In this document: positions 15,855 through 23,828 of the stretch, one piece after another | Layout: every line of letters starts with the position of its first letter | Position numbering within the stretch: position 1 is the stretch's first letter | Origin: Alphaproteobacteria bacterium | Lineage (GTDB): Bacteria > Pseudomonadota > Alphaproteobacteria > Rs-D84 | Length of the DNA: 38,406 nt | Direction: 5' to 3' | NCBI GenBank assembly: GCA_017392345.1 | Contig: JAFOVN010000047.1 | Location: forward strand, 1 to 38,406 | Made by a program: the position numbers and the translations under genes | Notes under the pieces: model-generated | What the model saw: the letters and a program-made list of their open reading frames with translations, nothing else | Databases searched by the model: none | What the model was told of the DNA's origin: nothing

Positions 15855-18311
15855 ATGCGAAATATGCTGAAAACTGTATGTAAAAGTGTAACATGCTTAT
15901 CAATTATCGCAATCGCGACCGCGGCTTTTGCGGTGACGGACGTATCACGCGGAACGGCAACCGCGAATCGTGGACGTGGCACGGCCAATGCGCGTATGCC
16001 GTCTATTCCTATTTTGCCGGTAAGTGCCGTTGGAAATATGACCGTTAGCAGTAATGACATCGACCCAAAGCCAACGCCACAACCGAAACCAACGCCAACA
16101 CCGACGCCGACACCGACACCGGACCCAGATCCAACCCCGGATCCCGACACACCGGTTCCACCGGCACCAAATCCGCCGACCCCGGAATGCCCCGATGGCG
16201 GTGTGGAAAATTCATCCTATTCTGTCGAAAACTGTATGAACGATGTTTTGGGCTGTGTCAACGGCGGCGCATTGCCAAACGGCATAAATTCGCTGTTTAA
16301 CGAAGACCTGCGCAATTCCATCGTAAATGGCATGGGGCTTTGTTTGACCCAAGTGGAAAAGTGTGTTTCCACCGTTCGTCGCAATTGCCAATATGTTTAC
16401 GCATCGACATCGGATGTATGGCTTGACTTTAACGCACGCAAGGTTCAACCGGAATACTATGCGTTCGTTTTGCGTCAAACGGGCCTTACCCCGACCCAGG
16501 CAGAAAACACATGTTTGTTGCTTGACCGCAACACATACGGTGCGGCGTTTAACGCGGTTTCCGTCAGTGATAACGTGACATCTGAATACGACCAACGCGT
16601 CGGCGCATACAACAGTGCAAAAAATGATTCACTTAGCAAACTAAACCCACTTGGTGCGCGTGTAAATGATACCGGCATTGATGGCAAGCGCGGATACTAT
16701 GCGCGTTGGGACGCGGAAAACGCACAATGCTTGTTGCGCGTGGCGGCGTATAACAAAGACACACCAATTACCAACAGTTGGCTCTTTGGTGCGGTTGGCG
16801 ATGATGCAATGGCCGAAGTGTGGCGTGCGACCGGATCTTCGTTCACATGCAACAAAGATTTGTTTGGATTCTCACTTATGCCAACAACAAAAACGGTTGC
16901 GGCGACCGCAATTCCCGGTGGAACATTACTGGGTGCGGGAATCGGTGCATTGGCGGGCCACGGCGACCGCAACTTTGATTGCACAATTGAATCTATGCGC
17001 AACACGTTGCTAAAAGAATTGCAAGACAACCAAAAAATTGGCGCAATAAATCAATATATTTCATCGGATTTGTCCAGCACATCAAAATCGATGACACTGG
17101 GTCAATGCCGCGAAATTGTTGACCTTTACGATATGTGGGAAATGGGCAAAGAAGCAGTCAACACATGTCGCGAACCAGGAACTTCTTCAACCAAACAAGA
17201 CAAATGCACACTAGAAACCGCCGGACTTCATTTTGATTGCGAAGGCGACGAAGCGTATATAAAACAATGCTTATCTAATGCTATAGAACTATTTTGTACA
17301 ACCGCGCCTTGCGCATGTGATGCATTAAAGAACGAAACAAATATCGAGACATTTAAATCGTTTGGTAATGTTGAACCTGAAAAAATTAAACAAGCAATCA
17401 TTGATTGGGTCAACCAACACCCAGACGCATGTTCCAAGAACTGTTCCGGCAATACAACCACAACCGAAACACACGAATGCAGATTTGTTAACCTGAATCA
17501 ATCATGGCGCGACGGCACAGATGTGTATTGCAGCCGCAGCACCGAATGCCTTGGCAAAGACGAATTCAAACGGCAACTTAACGCACTTGACAAGATATTC
17601 AATTCAATTGAAATCATAACACAGGGCGAAAAAGGCAACCGTCTAAAAACAACATTGGTTGGCGCGGGCATTGGTGCGGCAACCGGTGGAACGGCAACGG
17701 CAATCACAGCGTTTGTTGAAAAGAACAACATCAATTGCCGCGTGGCGGACGGCCTGGCCAAGGTTGGATTCGGCAAGTCATATTCAATCGACCGTCTGCG
17801 CGACTTCTATGTCAAATGGGCGTTGAATTTGCCGTCAACAATTGCGCCGACCGCGGTTGTCACGAACTGTGATAACTGGTCATTGACATGCGCGTTGTTC
17901 ACGGATGCCAATGAATGCAGGAACGCAAAGTTCAACTATCGTCCGGGCAATTTGTCCAGCACGACATTGGTGACGAATCCATGCACCCCATCGGGCAGTG
18001 CCTGTATCGCGAACATCGGCGTGGCACAATCGTATGGCGCATGCCTTGTGAACCCGACACCAAATCCAGGGGATGAACCGGATCCAAATGCGGGATTGTC
18101 GCGGGTATCGGACTGTAACGAATGGATTGACGCATGTAAAGTATTCACCAACGAATCCAGTTGTAATTCGGCCAAGGTAATATATGTTCCGCGTTCCATG
18201 CGTGTTTCGAATGCATGCAAATATCAATCGCGGATCAAAGAATGCCGCCCAAGTGCGCAAAAGGCAAAACAGTACTTGGACGTAAACAATTGTCCGATAC
18301 GACTTGAATAA
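15855..18311 (+). CDS. Secreted cysteine-rich glycine-zipper protein with Pro/Thr linker, 818 aa
   Basis: Unrecognised exported protein. The signal peptide is about residues 1-26 (ending AFA). Residues about 72-110 are a Pro-Thr/Pro-Asp repeat (PTPTPTPTPDPDPTPD), a typical surface linker. The mature body shows an internal duplication. A glycine zipper, LLGAGIGALAGHG near 355-370 and VGAGIGAATGG near 600-612, is followed each time by an N-x(2,3)-C segment. The C-terminus carries two copies of a D/N-C-x2-W-x3-C-x2-F module (about 670-735 and 750-800). AAAGGAGGG six bases upstream fixes the start. A strong terminator follows 20 bp after the stop. Likely anchored in or attached to the envelope; no enzyme motif is visible. 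It belongs to the same group as the genes at 11584, 12455, 18483 and 24837. Confidence 0.8.
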   Translation: MRNMLKTVCKSVTCLSIIAIATAAFAVTDVSRGTATANRGRGTANARMPSIPILPVSAVGNMTVSSNDIDPKPTPQPKPTPTPTPTPTPDPDPTPDPDTPVPPAPNPPTPECPDGGVENSSYSVENCMNDVLGCVNGGALPNGINSLFNEDLRNSIVNGMGLCLTQVEKCVSTVRRNCQYVYASTSDVWLDFNARKVQPEYYAFVLRQTGLTPTQAENTCLLLDRNTYGAAFNAVSVSDNVTSEYDQRVGAYNSAKNDSLSKLNPLGARVNDTGIDGKRGYYARWDAENAQCLLRVAAYNKDTPITNSWLFGAVGDDAMAEVWRATGSSFTCNKDLFGFSLMPTTKTVAATAIPGGTLLGAGIGALAGHGDRNFDCTIESMRNTLLKELQDNQKIGAINQYISSDLSSTSKSMTLGQCREIVDLYDMWEMGKEAVNTCREPGTSSTKQDKCTLETAGLHFDCEGDEAYIKQCLSNAIELFCTTAPCACDALKNETNIETFKSFGNVEPEKIKQAIIDWVNQHPDACSKNCSGNTTTTETHECRFVNLNQSWRDGTDVYCSRSTECLGKDEFKRQLNALDKIFNSIEIITQGEKGNRLKTTLVGAGIGAATGGTATAITAFVEKNNINCRVADGLAKVGFGKSYSIDRLRDFYVKWALNLPSTIAPTAVVTNCDNWSLTCALFTDANECRNAKFNYRPGNLSSTTLVTNPCTPSGSACIANIGVAQSYGACLVNPTPNPGDEPDPNAGLSRVSDCNEWIDACKVFTNESSCNSAKVIYVPRSMRVSNACKYQSRIKECRPSAQKAKQYLDVNNCPIRLE

Positions 18312-18330
18312 ATCATGTGGTGTCCACTAT

Positions 18331-18360
18331 AAACGTCCGCCCCGCGCGGACGTTTTTTTA
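18331..18360 (+). terminator. Intrinsic terminator after the 818-aa gene
   Basis: Perfect 10-bp stem AAACGTCCGC/GCGGACGTTT, loop CCCGC, continuing into a run of seven T. Confidence 0.92.
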
Positions 18361-18410
18361 TCCCCTTCTTTCCAAGAAGGGGTGGATGGCGAAGCCAGAC
18401 GGGGTAATTT
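18361..18410 (-). repeat. Two-hairpin palindromic repeat, copy C (reverse orientation)
   Basis: CCCCTTCTT tcc AAGAAGGGG, then GGATGGCGAAGCCAGACGGGG and TAATTT. It starts at the end of the terminator and precedes the next promoter. Confidence 0.8.
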
Positions 18411-18426
18411 TTATTTATATTCCCGC

Positions 18427-18455
18427 TTGTTTAGATTCTTTTTTTATGATAAAAT
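18427..18455 (+). promoter_or_regulatory. Promoter of the 1011-aa gene
   Basis: TTGTTT (18427-18432), 17-bp spacer ending ATGA, TAAAAT (18450-18455), so a TG-extended -10. Predicted start near 18462. Confidence 0.7.
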
Positions 18456-18482
18456 ACAGAGAATAGTAGAAGGGGGTTTCTT

Positions 18483-21400
18483 TTGAAACGGTTATCTTTT
18501 GCATTGATAATTTTTGCATGCACATCCGCCGCATTCGGCGCAACGCGCCAAGATACAGTTGCACGTTCAGCAACGGCGCCACGTGTTTCACGTGCGCCAC
18601 AAAATACCGGCACAACAAACGCAACACAATCAACAACACGCGCCGTCACATCACGCAGTGCAACAACGCAACAAAACACGCCGCCGGTCGCGCGTGGGCG
18701 CGCCGCGGTACAAACCCCAACAACAAACGCACGCGCGGCGAAACAAAGCGTAATTAGCACCGGAACCAAGGTCGCGGCCGCCACGGAAAACACTGCGGTT
18801 GACCAAGTGTGCTGGGCCAAGTTCAGCGGTTGCATGGATTCATTTTGTATGTTGGACAACGCAAACGGCGGCCGTTGTATTTGCAGTGATAAAAACGCCG
18901 AATACGACGCAATACTCCAAGAAATTCAAAACTTGGACGACCAAAGTTATCAACTTGCGACCGTCGGTGTCGAACGCATTGAAATGGGCGACGCGGTCGA
19001 TGCGGTTATGTCAAAAACCGATTCGGTGACAAAGCGCGTGACGGCGGACGCGGCGAAATCTAAACGCCAATCATTGGATTTAAGTTCATGGAATTCGCTG
19101 GACCTGGACTTTGATGCCGACGCCGAAGACATTTTTGACTTTTCATCGGACGGCGTTTCAATTGCCAACAAAACCGGCGATGCACTTTATCGCGCGGCGG
19201 CAAAACTTTGCAGCGCACAAATTCCCGAATGCAAATCGCAATCGACATTGATGGATTTAATGTATAAACAGCGCGTGCGTTCCGATTGCACCGCGTATGA
19301 AAATAGCCTACGCGCCGCCCGCACACAAAGCGCACAAAAACTTTACGCCGCACAAAGCGCCATGCGCGAAGCCGCATTGGAACAATACCGCAACGCGAAC
19401 AAATACGACCTTGGGCAATGCACGGTGCAATTCAAACAGTGCATGCAAACAACGGGCGGTTGTGGCGATGATTTCACCGGTTGCGTTGATTTGGCGGCGC
19501 GCGCAAATTCCATGGTCGGCCTAACCGGCAACACAACCACCCGCAAAGAAAAAACAATCAAAGGCACATCATCAAAAATAAAAATTTCCGCCGAAACGTA
19601 TGATACGTTAGAGGCGAAAAAAGCCCTGTGTATGACCGTAACCCAAGAATGCGTCAATGTCCGTGACCAAGTATGGGACGCCTTTTTGCGAGAGGCCGCA
19701 CCACAAATAAAATCTGCAGAATTGATTGTGGAATCGAACCTGCGGACATCTTGTATTTCAAACATATCAAACTGTTTTCAAAAGGCATGCCACGACACAA
19801 TGGATCCCAATGACCCAGAGGGTTCATATGACATGTGCCTTACACGGCCGGACACATTGCGTTCGGTGTGCAAGGTTGAAATCGACCCGTGCGAAGCCGC
19901 CGAACCGGCAATCATGGACTATGTCCGCGCGCGGTTGAAATCCATGCGCGTTGATTCATGCACCAACGAATTTAAGGCATGCTTGCAATCCGAAGACCGC
20001 TGTGGCGAAGATTACACACAATGTATTGGATTGGACACCGACACAATCGTCGATATGTGCCCGGCGGAAAAATTAACGGGTTGCACATACAAATACGGAA
20101 GCGATACAAAAACCGTAAAACAAACACTTGCAGACATCGCCACCGGCATATTCCTGAACATAGACAACAACATGCTAACGGCATGTCAAAAGGCCGCCAA
20201 TGCCGCAATGATAAAGGTCTGTGGCAGCACGGAAAATTGCAACGAATTGATTGCGGACAATGGTTTGGGATCACGTAGTTTAGAGTATAAAATATGTGAA
20301 TACTACGGCAACGAAAATAACATCAGCATCAACTACAATCAATGTCGTCCAAATATAGATATGATTACCGATATAGAATTAGGACGAAATTCCAGTGACC
20401 TTGTTACCGGATCTGATGGCAATATAAATTATACACCAAACACAGAAAAACCATTTGCAGGAGTCATTGATGGTATTATATATTGGGATAGTGTCACAAT
20501 AACCAATGATGGTTTAATTAGTACCAGTGAATACTATGATAACTTGGAACAAAAAGACAAAGACGAAGAAAATGGCCACATTGCCGAAAACAATCCTCAG
20601 CACGGTGGCGATCGCCAAGGTAATCAAACACCTAATAGACCCAATGGTTCATCAGGTAGCGGATCATATGGTAATGGTTCAGGTGGCATGTCCAATGGTA
20701 TATTATCAGGCAATGGTAGAAGAACAGATATCACAGAAGATCAAATGCATCGCATCAATGACGAATTGGCGGCTTTACAAACAAACATTCAAAACACAAT
20801 CAATGCAATCGAATCCGATCCAAAGGTTCAGTTCTGTATGAGTGGTCGTGAATTTCAAGGTTATAAAGAAATGTTAGGTGCAAAGGGCAACAAAACACGT
20901 TTCCCACAACTGACCGCACAAATGCGAAGGATTATATCGGAATCGGCATTATCACAAACCAAAGCGAACTACTATGCAAAGTATGATGAATTAAACGCAA
21001 AAATGCTAAAAGATTATTCGAAGATTGCCGAACGCAAAGCTGAAATTGCCGGACAAAACAGTAAAGATCAACGTCGTGAAATTGCACGTCAATCCTGTTT
21101 GTACATGGCAGATATGTCAACACTTGCACGTTCAGCCGAACCACCACGAAGTGCTGGGGGGATTGTTATAGGGTCAGTAATGGTTGTTGGTGGGGCAGTA
21201 GGGGCATTCTTTACTGGTGGTGCAACAACGCCCATTGCAGTGGCTGGGATGGGGTTATTGAGCAATGAACTTAAAACACCATCATCCGCTAACGGTGACG
21301 ATAAAGAACCTGATCGCCAGCCTCTTGTTTCATCCAAAAAAATGAATCAATGGAATTATAGAGAAACGATTACTACAACATTTGATTGGGAAAACTTGGT

Positions 21401-21518
21401 TTGCCACAAATGTGTTCGTTCTACACCTTGTGAAAAGACAAAGAACCCGTTAGTTGGTGACAAATATTGCGATCTATGGGGTGAAGAAACAGAAACATGC
21501 ACCGACACCCAATTCTAA
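18483..21518 (+). CDS. Secreted cysteine-rich repeat protein with C-terminal hydrophobic segment, 1011 aa
   Basis: Unrecognised exported protein and the richest carrier of the shared motif. TTG start with AGAAGGGGG upstream; the signal peptide is residues 1-19 (AAFG/A). Residues 20-100 are Thr/Ala/Arg low complexity. Motif copies: CWAKFSGCMDSFC (about 117), CTVQFKQCMQTTGGCGDDFTGC (quoted in parts: CTVQFKQCMQ, CGDDFTGC; about 314-335), CISNISNCFQKAC (about 424), and CTNEFKACLQ with CGEDYTQC (about 490-512). A Gly/Ser/Asn stretch near 700-750 is AT-richer than the rest. A helical region and a glycine-rich hydrophobic segment (VVGGAVGAFFTGGATTPIAV, about 900-920) follow, then a short cysteine-rich tail. 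Intrinsic terminator just downstream. Probably envelope-anchored; function unknown. Confidence 0.8.
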   Translation: MKRLSFALIIFACTSAAFGATRQDTVARSATAPRVSRAPQNTGTTNATQSTTRAVTSRSATTQQNTPPVARGRAAVQTPTTNARAAKQSVISTGTKVAAATENTAVDQVCWAKFSGCMDSFCMLDNANGGRCICSDKNAEYDAILQEIQNLDDQSYQLATVGVERIEMGDAVDAVMSKTDSVTKRVTADAAKSKRQSLDLSSWNSLDLDFDADAEDIFDFSSDGVSIANKTGDALYRAAAKLCSAQIPECKSQSTLMDLMYKQRVRSDCTAYENSLRAARTQSAQKLYAAQSAMREAALEQYRNANKYDLGQCTVQFKQCMQTTGGCGDDFTGCVDLAARANSMVGLTGNTTTRKEKTIKGTSSKIKISAETYDTLEAKKALCMTVTQECVNVRDQVWDAFLREAAPQIKSAELIVESNLRTSCISNISNCFQKACHDTMDPNDPEGSYDMCLTRPDTLRSVCKVEIDPCEAAEPAIMDYVRARLKSMRVDSCTNEFKACLQSEDRCGEDYTQCIGLDTDTIVDMCPAEKLTGCTYKYGSDTKTVKQTLADIATGIFLNIDNNMLTACQKAANAAMIKVCGSTENCNELIADNGLGSRSLEYKICEYYGNENNISINYNQCRPNIDMITDIELGRNSSDLVTGSDGNINYTPNTEKPFAGVIDGIIYWDSVTITNDGLISTSEYYDNLEQKDKDEENGHIAENNPQHGGDRQGNQTPNRPNGSSGSGSYGNGSGGMSNGILSGNGRRTDITEDQMHRINDELAALQTNIQNTINAIESDPKVQFCMSGREFQGYKEMLGAKGNKTRFPQLTAQMRRIISESALSQTKANYYAKYDELNAKMLKDYSKIAERKAEIAGQNSKDQRREIARQSCLYMADMSTLARSAEPPRSAGGIVIGSVMVVGGAVGAFFTGGATTPIAVAGMGLLSNELKTPSSANGDDKEPDRQPLVSSKKMNQWNYRETITTTFDWENLVCHKCVRSTPCEKTKNPLVGDKYCDLWGEETETCTDTQF

Positions 21519-21522
21519 ACCC

Positions 21523-21546
21523 TGCCCGCAACCGCGGGCATTTTTA
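21523..21546 (+). terminator. Intrinsic terminator after the 1011-aa gene
   Basis: TGCCCGC aacc GCGGGCA followed by TTTTTAT. Confidence 0.85.
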
Positions 21547-21570
21547 TATGTAAAAATTCCACCAAAATCC

Positions 21571-21599
21571 TTGACTTTTCGAAAAAAACGCTATACAAT
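21571..21599 (+). promoter_or_regulatory. Promoter of rpoA-rplQ
   Basis: TTGACT (21571-21576), 17-bp spacer, TACAAT (21594-21599); start predicted near 21606, about 64 nt before the rpoA ATG. It provides independent expression for rpoA, which is separated here from the ribosomal operon. Confidence 0.75.
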
Positions 21600-21669
21600 G
21601 CGCGGGCATGCAAAGGTTTGTGTGCGGCCGATTGGCGAAAATGATAAACTAAGCTAAAAGGAAATATAA

Positions 21670-22698
21670 ATGATTGAAAAAAACTGGATGGCTTTGATAA
21701 AGCCGAAAAAACTGAATATCACCACCGATGAACATAATCCGAACATGGCCAAATTGGTCGCGGAACCGCTTGAAAAGGGCTTTGGTCTTACGCTTGGCAC
21801 GGCGTTGCGTCGTGTTCTGTTGTCTTCACTCCAAGGTTGCGCGCCACTGTATGTTAAAATCGAAGGTGTTCAACACGAATTTTCAAGTATCCAAGGCGTG
21901 CACGAAGATGTCGCGGATATTTTACTGAACCTTAAGGGTGTTTATTTCAAGGCAAATTCCGAAGGTCAGCACAAGGTTGCGTTGCATGTGACCGGGCCGG
22001 CGGTTGTCAAGGCGGGCATGATCGAATGCACCAGCGCAATAGAGGTTATGAACCCCGACGCGGAACTTTGCACATTGGACAAAGGCGCGCAATTTGATAT
22101 GGAAATCACACTTGGCACGGGCCGCGGCTATGTTCCGGCGAACGCACATGCCGATGGATTGCCACTGGGCGTGATTCCGGTTGATTCAATCTTTTCACCA
22201 ATTTTGAATGTCGCGACCGTGGTTTCGGAAACCCGTGTTGGGCAATCAACGGACTATGACAAATTGGAAATGACCGTCAAAACGAACGGCAGTGTCACAC
22301 CCGAAGACGCAATCGCATTTGCGGCGCGCATCTTGACCGACCAATTGACTTTGTTCATCAATTTCGAAGACCCAACGCAAATCGCGGCACCGACCGAAGA
22401 AGAAGTCGCCAAGGATGCGTTGCAATTCGATCCGAAATTGCTGAAACGCGTGGACGAACTGGAATTGTCTGTGCGTGCGAACAATTGTTTAAAGAACGAC
22501 AAAATCAACTGGCTTGGCGAATTGGTCCAAAAGACCGAGGCGGATATGTTAAAGACCCCGAACTTTGGACGCAAGTCATTGAACGAAATCAAAATCCAAT
22601 TGGAAGCGATGGGCCTTGGCCTGGGGATGGAAGTCCCGGGTTGGCCGCCGGAAAACATCGCAGAATTGGCAAAAAAGTATGAGGATCCGTATAAATAA
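21670..22698 (+). CDS. rpoA: DNA-directed RNA polymerase subunit alpha
   Basis: Scaffold subunit that dimerises to nucleate RNA polymerase assembly. Both domains are complete in 342 aa. The N-terminal domain includes the [20 protein letters not shown] dimerisation signature at about residues 33-52 and ends near 235. The C-terminal domain (about 260-325) contains two helix-hairpin-helix segments, [11 protein letters not shown] and [17 protein letters not shown], for UP-element and activator contacts. AAAGGA lies seven bases upstream of the ATG. It normally follows rpsK on the same strand. Here rpsM-rpsK lie 3 kb away on the opposite strand and rpoA has its own promoter, so a local inversion is inferred. 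Confidence 0.98.
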   Translation: MIEKNWMALIKPKKLNITTDEHNPNMAKLVAEPLEKGFGLTLGTALRRVLLSSLQGCAPLYVKIEGVQHEFSSIQGVHEDVADILLNLKGVYFKANSEGQHKVALHVTGPAVVKAGMIECTSAIEVMNPDAELCTLDKGAQFDMEITLGTGRGYVPANAHADGLPLGVIPVDSIFSPILNVATVVSETRVGQSTDYDKLEMTVKTNGSVTPEDAIAFAARILTDQLTLFINFEDPTQIAAPTEEEVAKDALQFDPKLLKRVDELELSVRANNCLKNDKINWLGELVQKTEADMLKTPNFGRKSLNEIKIQLEAMGLGLGMEVPGWPPENIAELAKKYEDPYK

Positions 22699-22709
22699 AG
22701 AGTGATACG

Positions 22710-22865
22710 ATGAAAGAAAACACTAAGAACCCGAAACAAGGACAGGGTAAAAACGCTTATGACGGATTTCAATGTGTGGTTGTGTGCCCACTTTCGAAGT
22801 TTAATGAAGCGAATAGGCGGTTTAGCACGTTTACGCGTGTGGGCTCTATGTATATCGTTAGATAA
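22710..22865 (+). CDS. Possible small ORF between rpoA and rplQ (51 aa)
   Basis: ATG 11 bp after the rpoA stop, 51 codons, TAA at 22865. The product begins MKENTKNPKQGQGKNAYDGF and continues with two cysteines and an Arg-rich end. There is no recognised family, only a weak AAAGAG upstream, and codons such as AGG and CGG that the neighbours avoid. It may be a real small protein, the relic of a gene, or chance. The rest of the rpoA-rplQ gap holds a small CCCGG aaaa CCGGG hairpin at 22913-22926 just before the rplQ ribosome-binding site. Confidence 0.3.
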   Translation: MKENTKNPKQGQGKNAYDGFQCVVVCPLSKFNEANRRFSTFTRVGSMYIVR

Positions 22866-22951
22866 ACGCGTGTTGCTGAATCACTGATTTGGGGCACGAA
22901 AAATGGTGCAATCCCGGAAAACCGGGCGGAAACAGAATAAAGGAGTAACCG

Positions 22952-23515
22952 ATGAGACACCAAAAATCTGGTCGCACTTTTAATCGCGACACAAATGCAC
23001 GCAAGGCCTTGTTTATTGGGCTTGCGAAAAACCTGATTGAAAAAGAACAAATCAAAACAACTTTGCCAAAGGCCAAAGATCTGCGCAGTGTCGTGGAAAA
23101 ATTGGTTACCCGCGCCAAGGTTGATACCGTTGCGAACCGCCGCCTGACCGCGTCGGAATTGGGCAACGCGTGCGATGCAACCGTGAAAAAATTGTTCACG
23201 GTGCTTGGGCCACGCTATGCGAAACGTCCGGGCGGATACACCCGCGTGTTAAAGGCCGGTTTCCGCTATGGCGATGCCGCACCGATGGCGATTATCGAAT
23301 TCATTGACCGCGATGTGAATGCGAAAAAACCACAAAAACCAGAGGTCGCCGCGGCCAAGGCCGAAGAAGCGACCGCAACCGATGCGCCCAAGGCACCCAG
23401 GGCACCAAAGGCCGAAAAAACAACCAAGGCACCGGCCAAAGAACCGGCGGCGAAAAAAGCCAATACAACGGCGAATAAAACCGTTGCGGTAAAACGCCGC
23501 GCCACCGGGAAATAA
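22952..23515 (+). CDS. rplQ: 50S ribosomal protein L17
   Basis: Large-subunit protein near the exit tunnel. The first 118 residues are canonical L17: [12 protein letters not shown] at the N-terminus, then [27 protein letters not shown], and [21 protein letters not shown] tail of about 65 residues rich in Ala, Lys and Pro is longer than in E. coli; such Lys/Ala extensions occur on alphaproteobacterial L17. AAAGGAG precedes the ATG. Follows rpoA as usual, but after a 253-bp gap. Confidence 0.98.
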   Translation: MRHQKSGRTFNRDTNARKALFIGLAKNLIEKEQIKTTLPKAKDLRSVVEKLVTRAKVDTVANRRLTASELGNACDATVKKLFTVLGPRYAKRPGGYTRVLKAGFRYGDAAPMAIIEFIDRDVNAKKPQKPEVAAAKAEEATATDAPKAPRAPKAEKTTKAPAKEPAAKKANTTANKTVAVKRRATGK

Positions 23516-23560
23516 AAAGTTGTTGATCATTTGTAATTAACGTCATACCGCCGTATCGGG

Positions 23561-23592
23561 CCCCACGAAAAACGCGCGGCGTTTTTGTGGGT
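23561..23592 (+). terminator. Terminator after rplQ
   Basis: CCCAC/GTGGG outer stem and AAAAACGC/GCGTTTTT inner stem with a three-base loop. The T-tract lies within the stem, so its strength is uncertain. A partial inverted copy of the 52-bp repeat (CGTCATACCGCC) lies at 23541-23552. Confidence 0.6.
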
Positions 23593-23635
23593 GATTTCAG
23601 GCGGTATCTTGTTGAACTTCGACAAATGCAAAGAG

Positions 23636-23687
23636 ATACCGCCTTTCGGCGGTATGACGGAAAAAAACACGGGCGCGTTCGCGCCCG
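23636..23687. repeat. 52-bp repeat, copy 1
   Basis: Two adjacent hairpins, ATACCGCC ttt/c GGCGGTAT and CGGGCGCG tt CGCGCCCG, joined by GACGGAAAAAAACA. It recurs at 25339-25390 in the same orientation with one mismatch. The pair brackets the 337-aa cysteine-rich gene and its leader. Confidence 0.85.
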
Positions 23688-23705
23688 TTTATTCCAGAGC
23701 ATGAA

Positions 23706-23760
23706 GTTCCCCTTTCCTATGGAAAGGGGTCCGGCTGAACAGCCGGGAGGTATGGGTGAT
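23706..23760 (-). repeat. Two-hairpin palindromic repeat, copy D (reverse orientation)
   Basis: CCCCTTTCC tat GGAAAGGGG, then CCGGCT gaac AGCCGG and GGTATGGGTGAT; the reverse complement of this aligns with copies B and F. Confidence 0.8.
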
Positions 23761-23773
23761 AAAAAACATTATT

Positions 23774-23828
23774 ACCACTACCCCGGCGGGATTCCCCGCC
23801 ACCCCTTCGCCAGCGAAGGGGAATTACC
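23774..23828 (+). repeat. Two-hairpin palindromic repeat, copy E
   Basis: ACCACTACCCC, hairpin GGCGGG/CCCGCC, then CCCCTTCGC ca GCGAAGGGG and AATTACC. The last bases overlap the stop codon (23826-23824) of the minus-strand cysteine-rich gene, so the hairpin forms the 3' end of that mRNA. Confidence 0.8.

Noticed and set aside
16067..16150. Short-period repeat as a non-coding satellite
   Set aside because: It is in frame within the 818-aa gene and encodes a Pro-Thr/Pro-Asp linker after the signal peptide.
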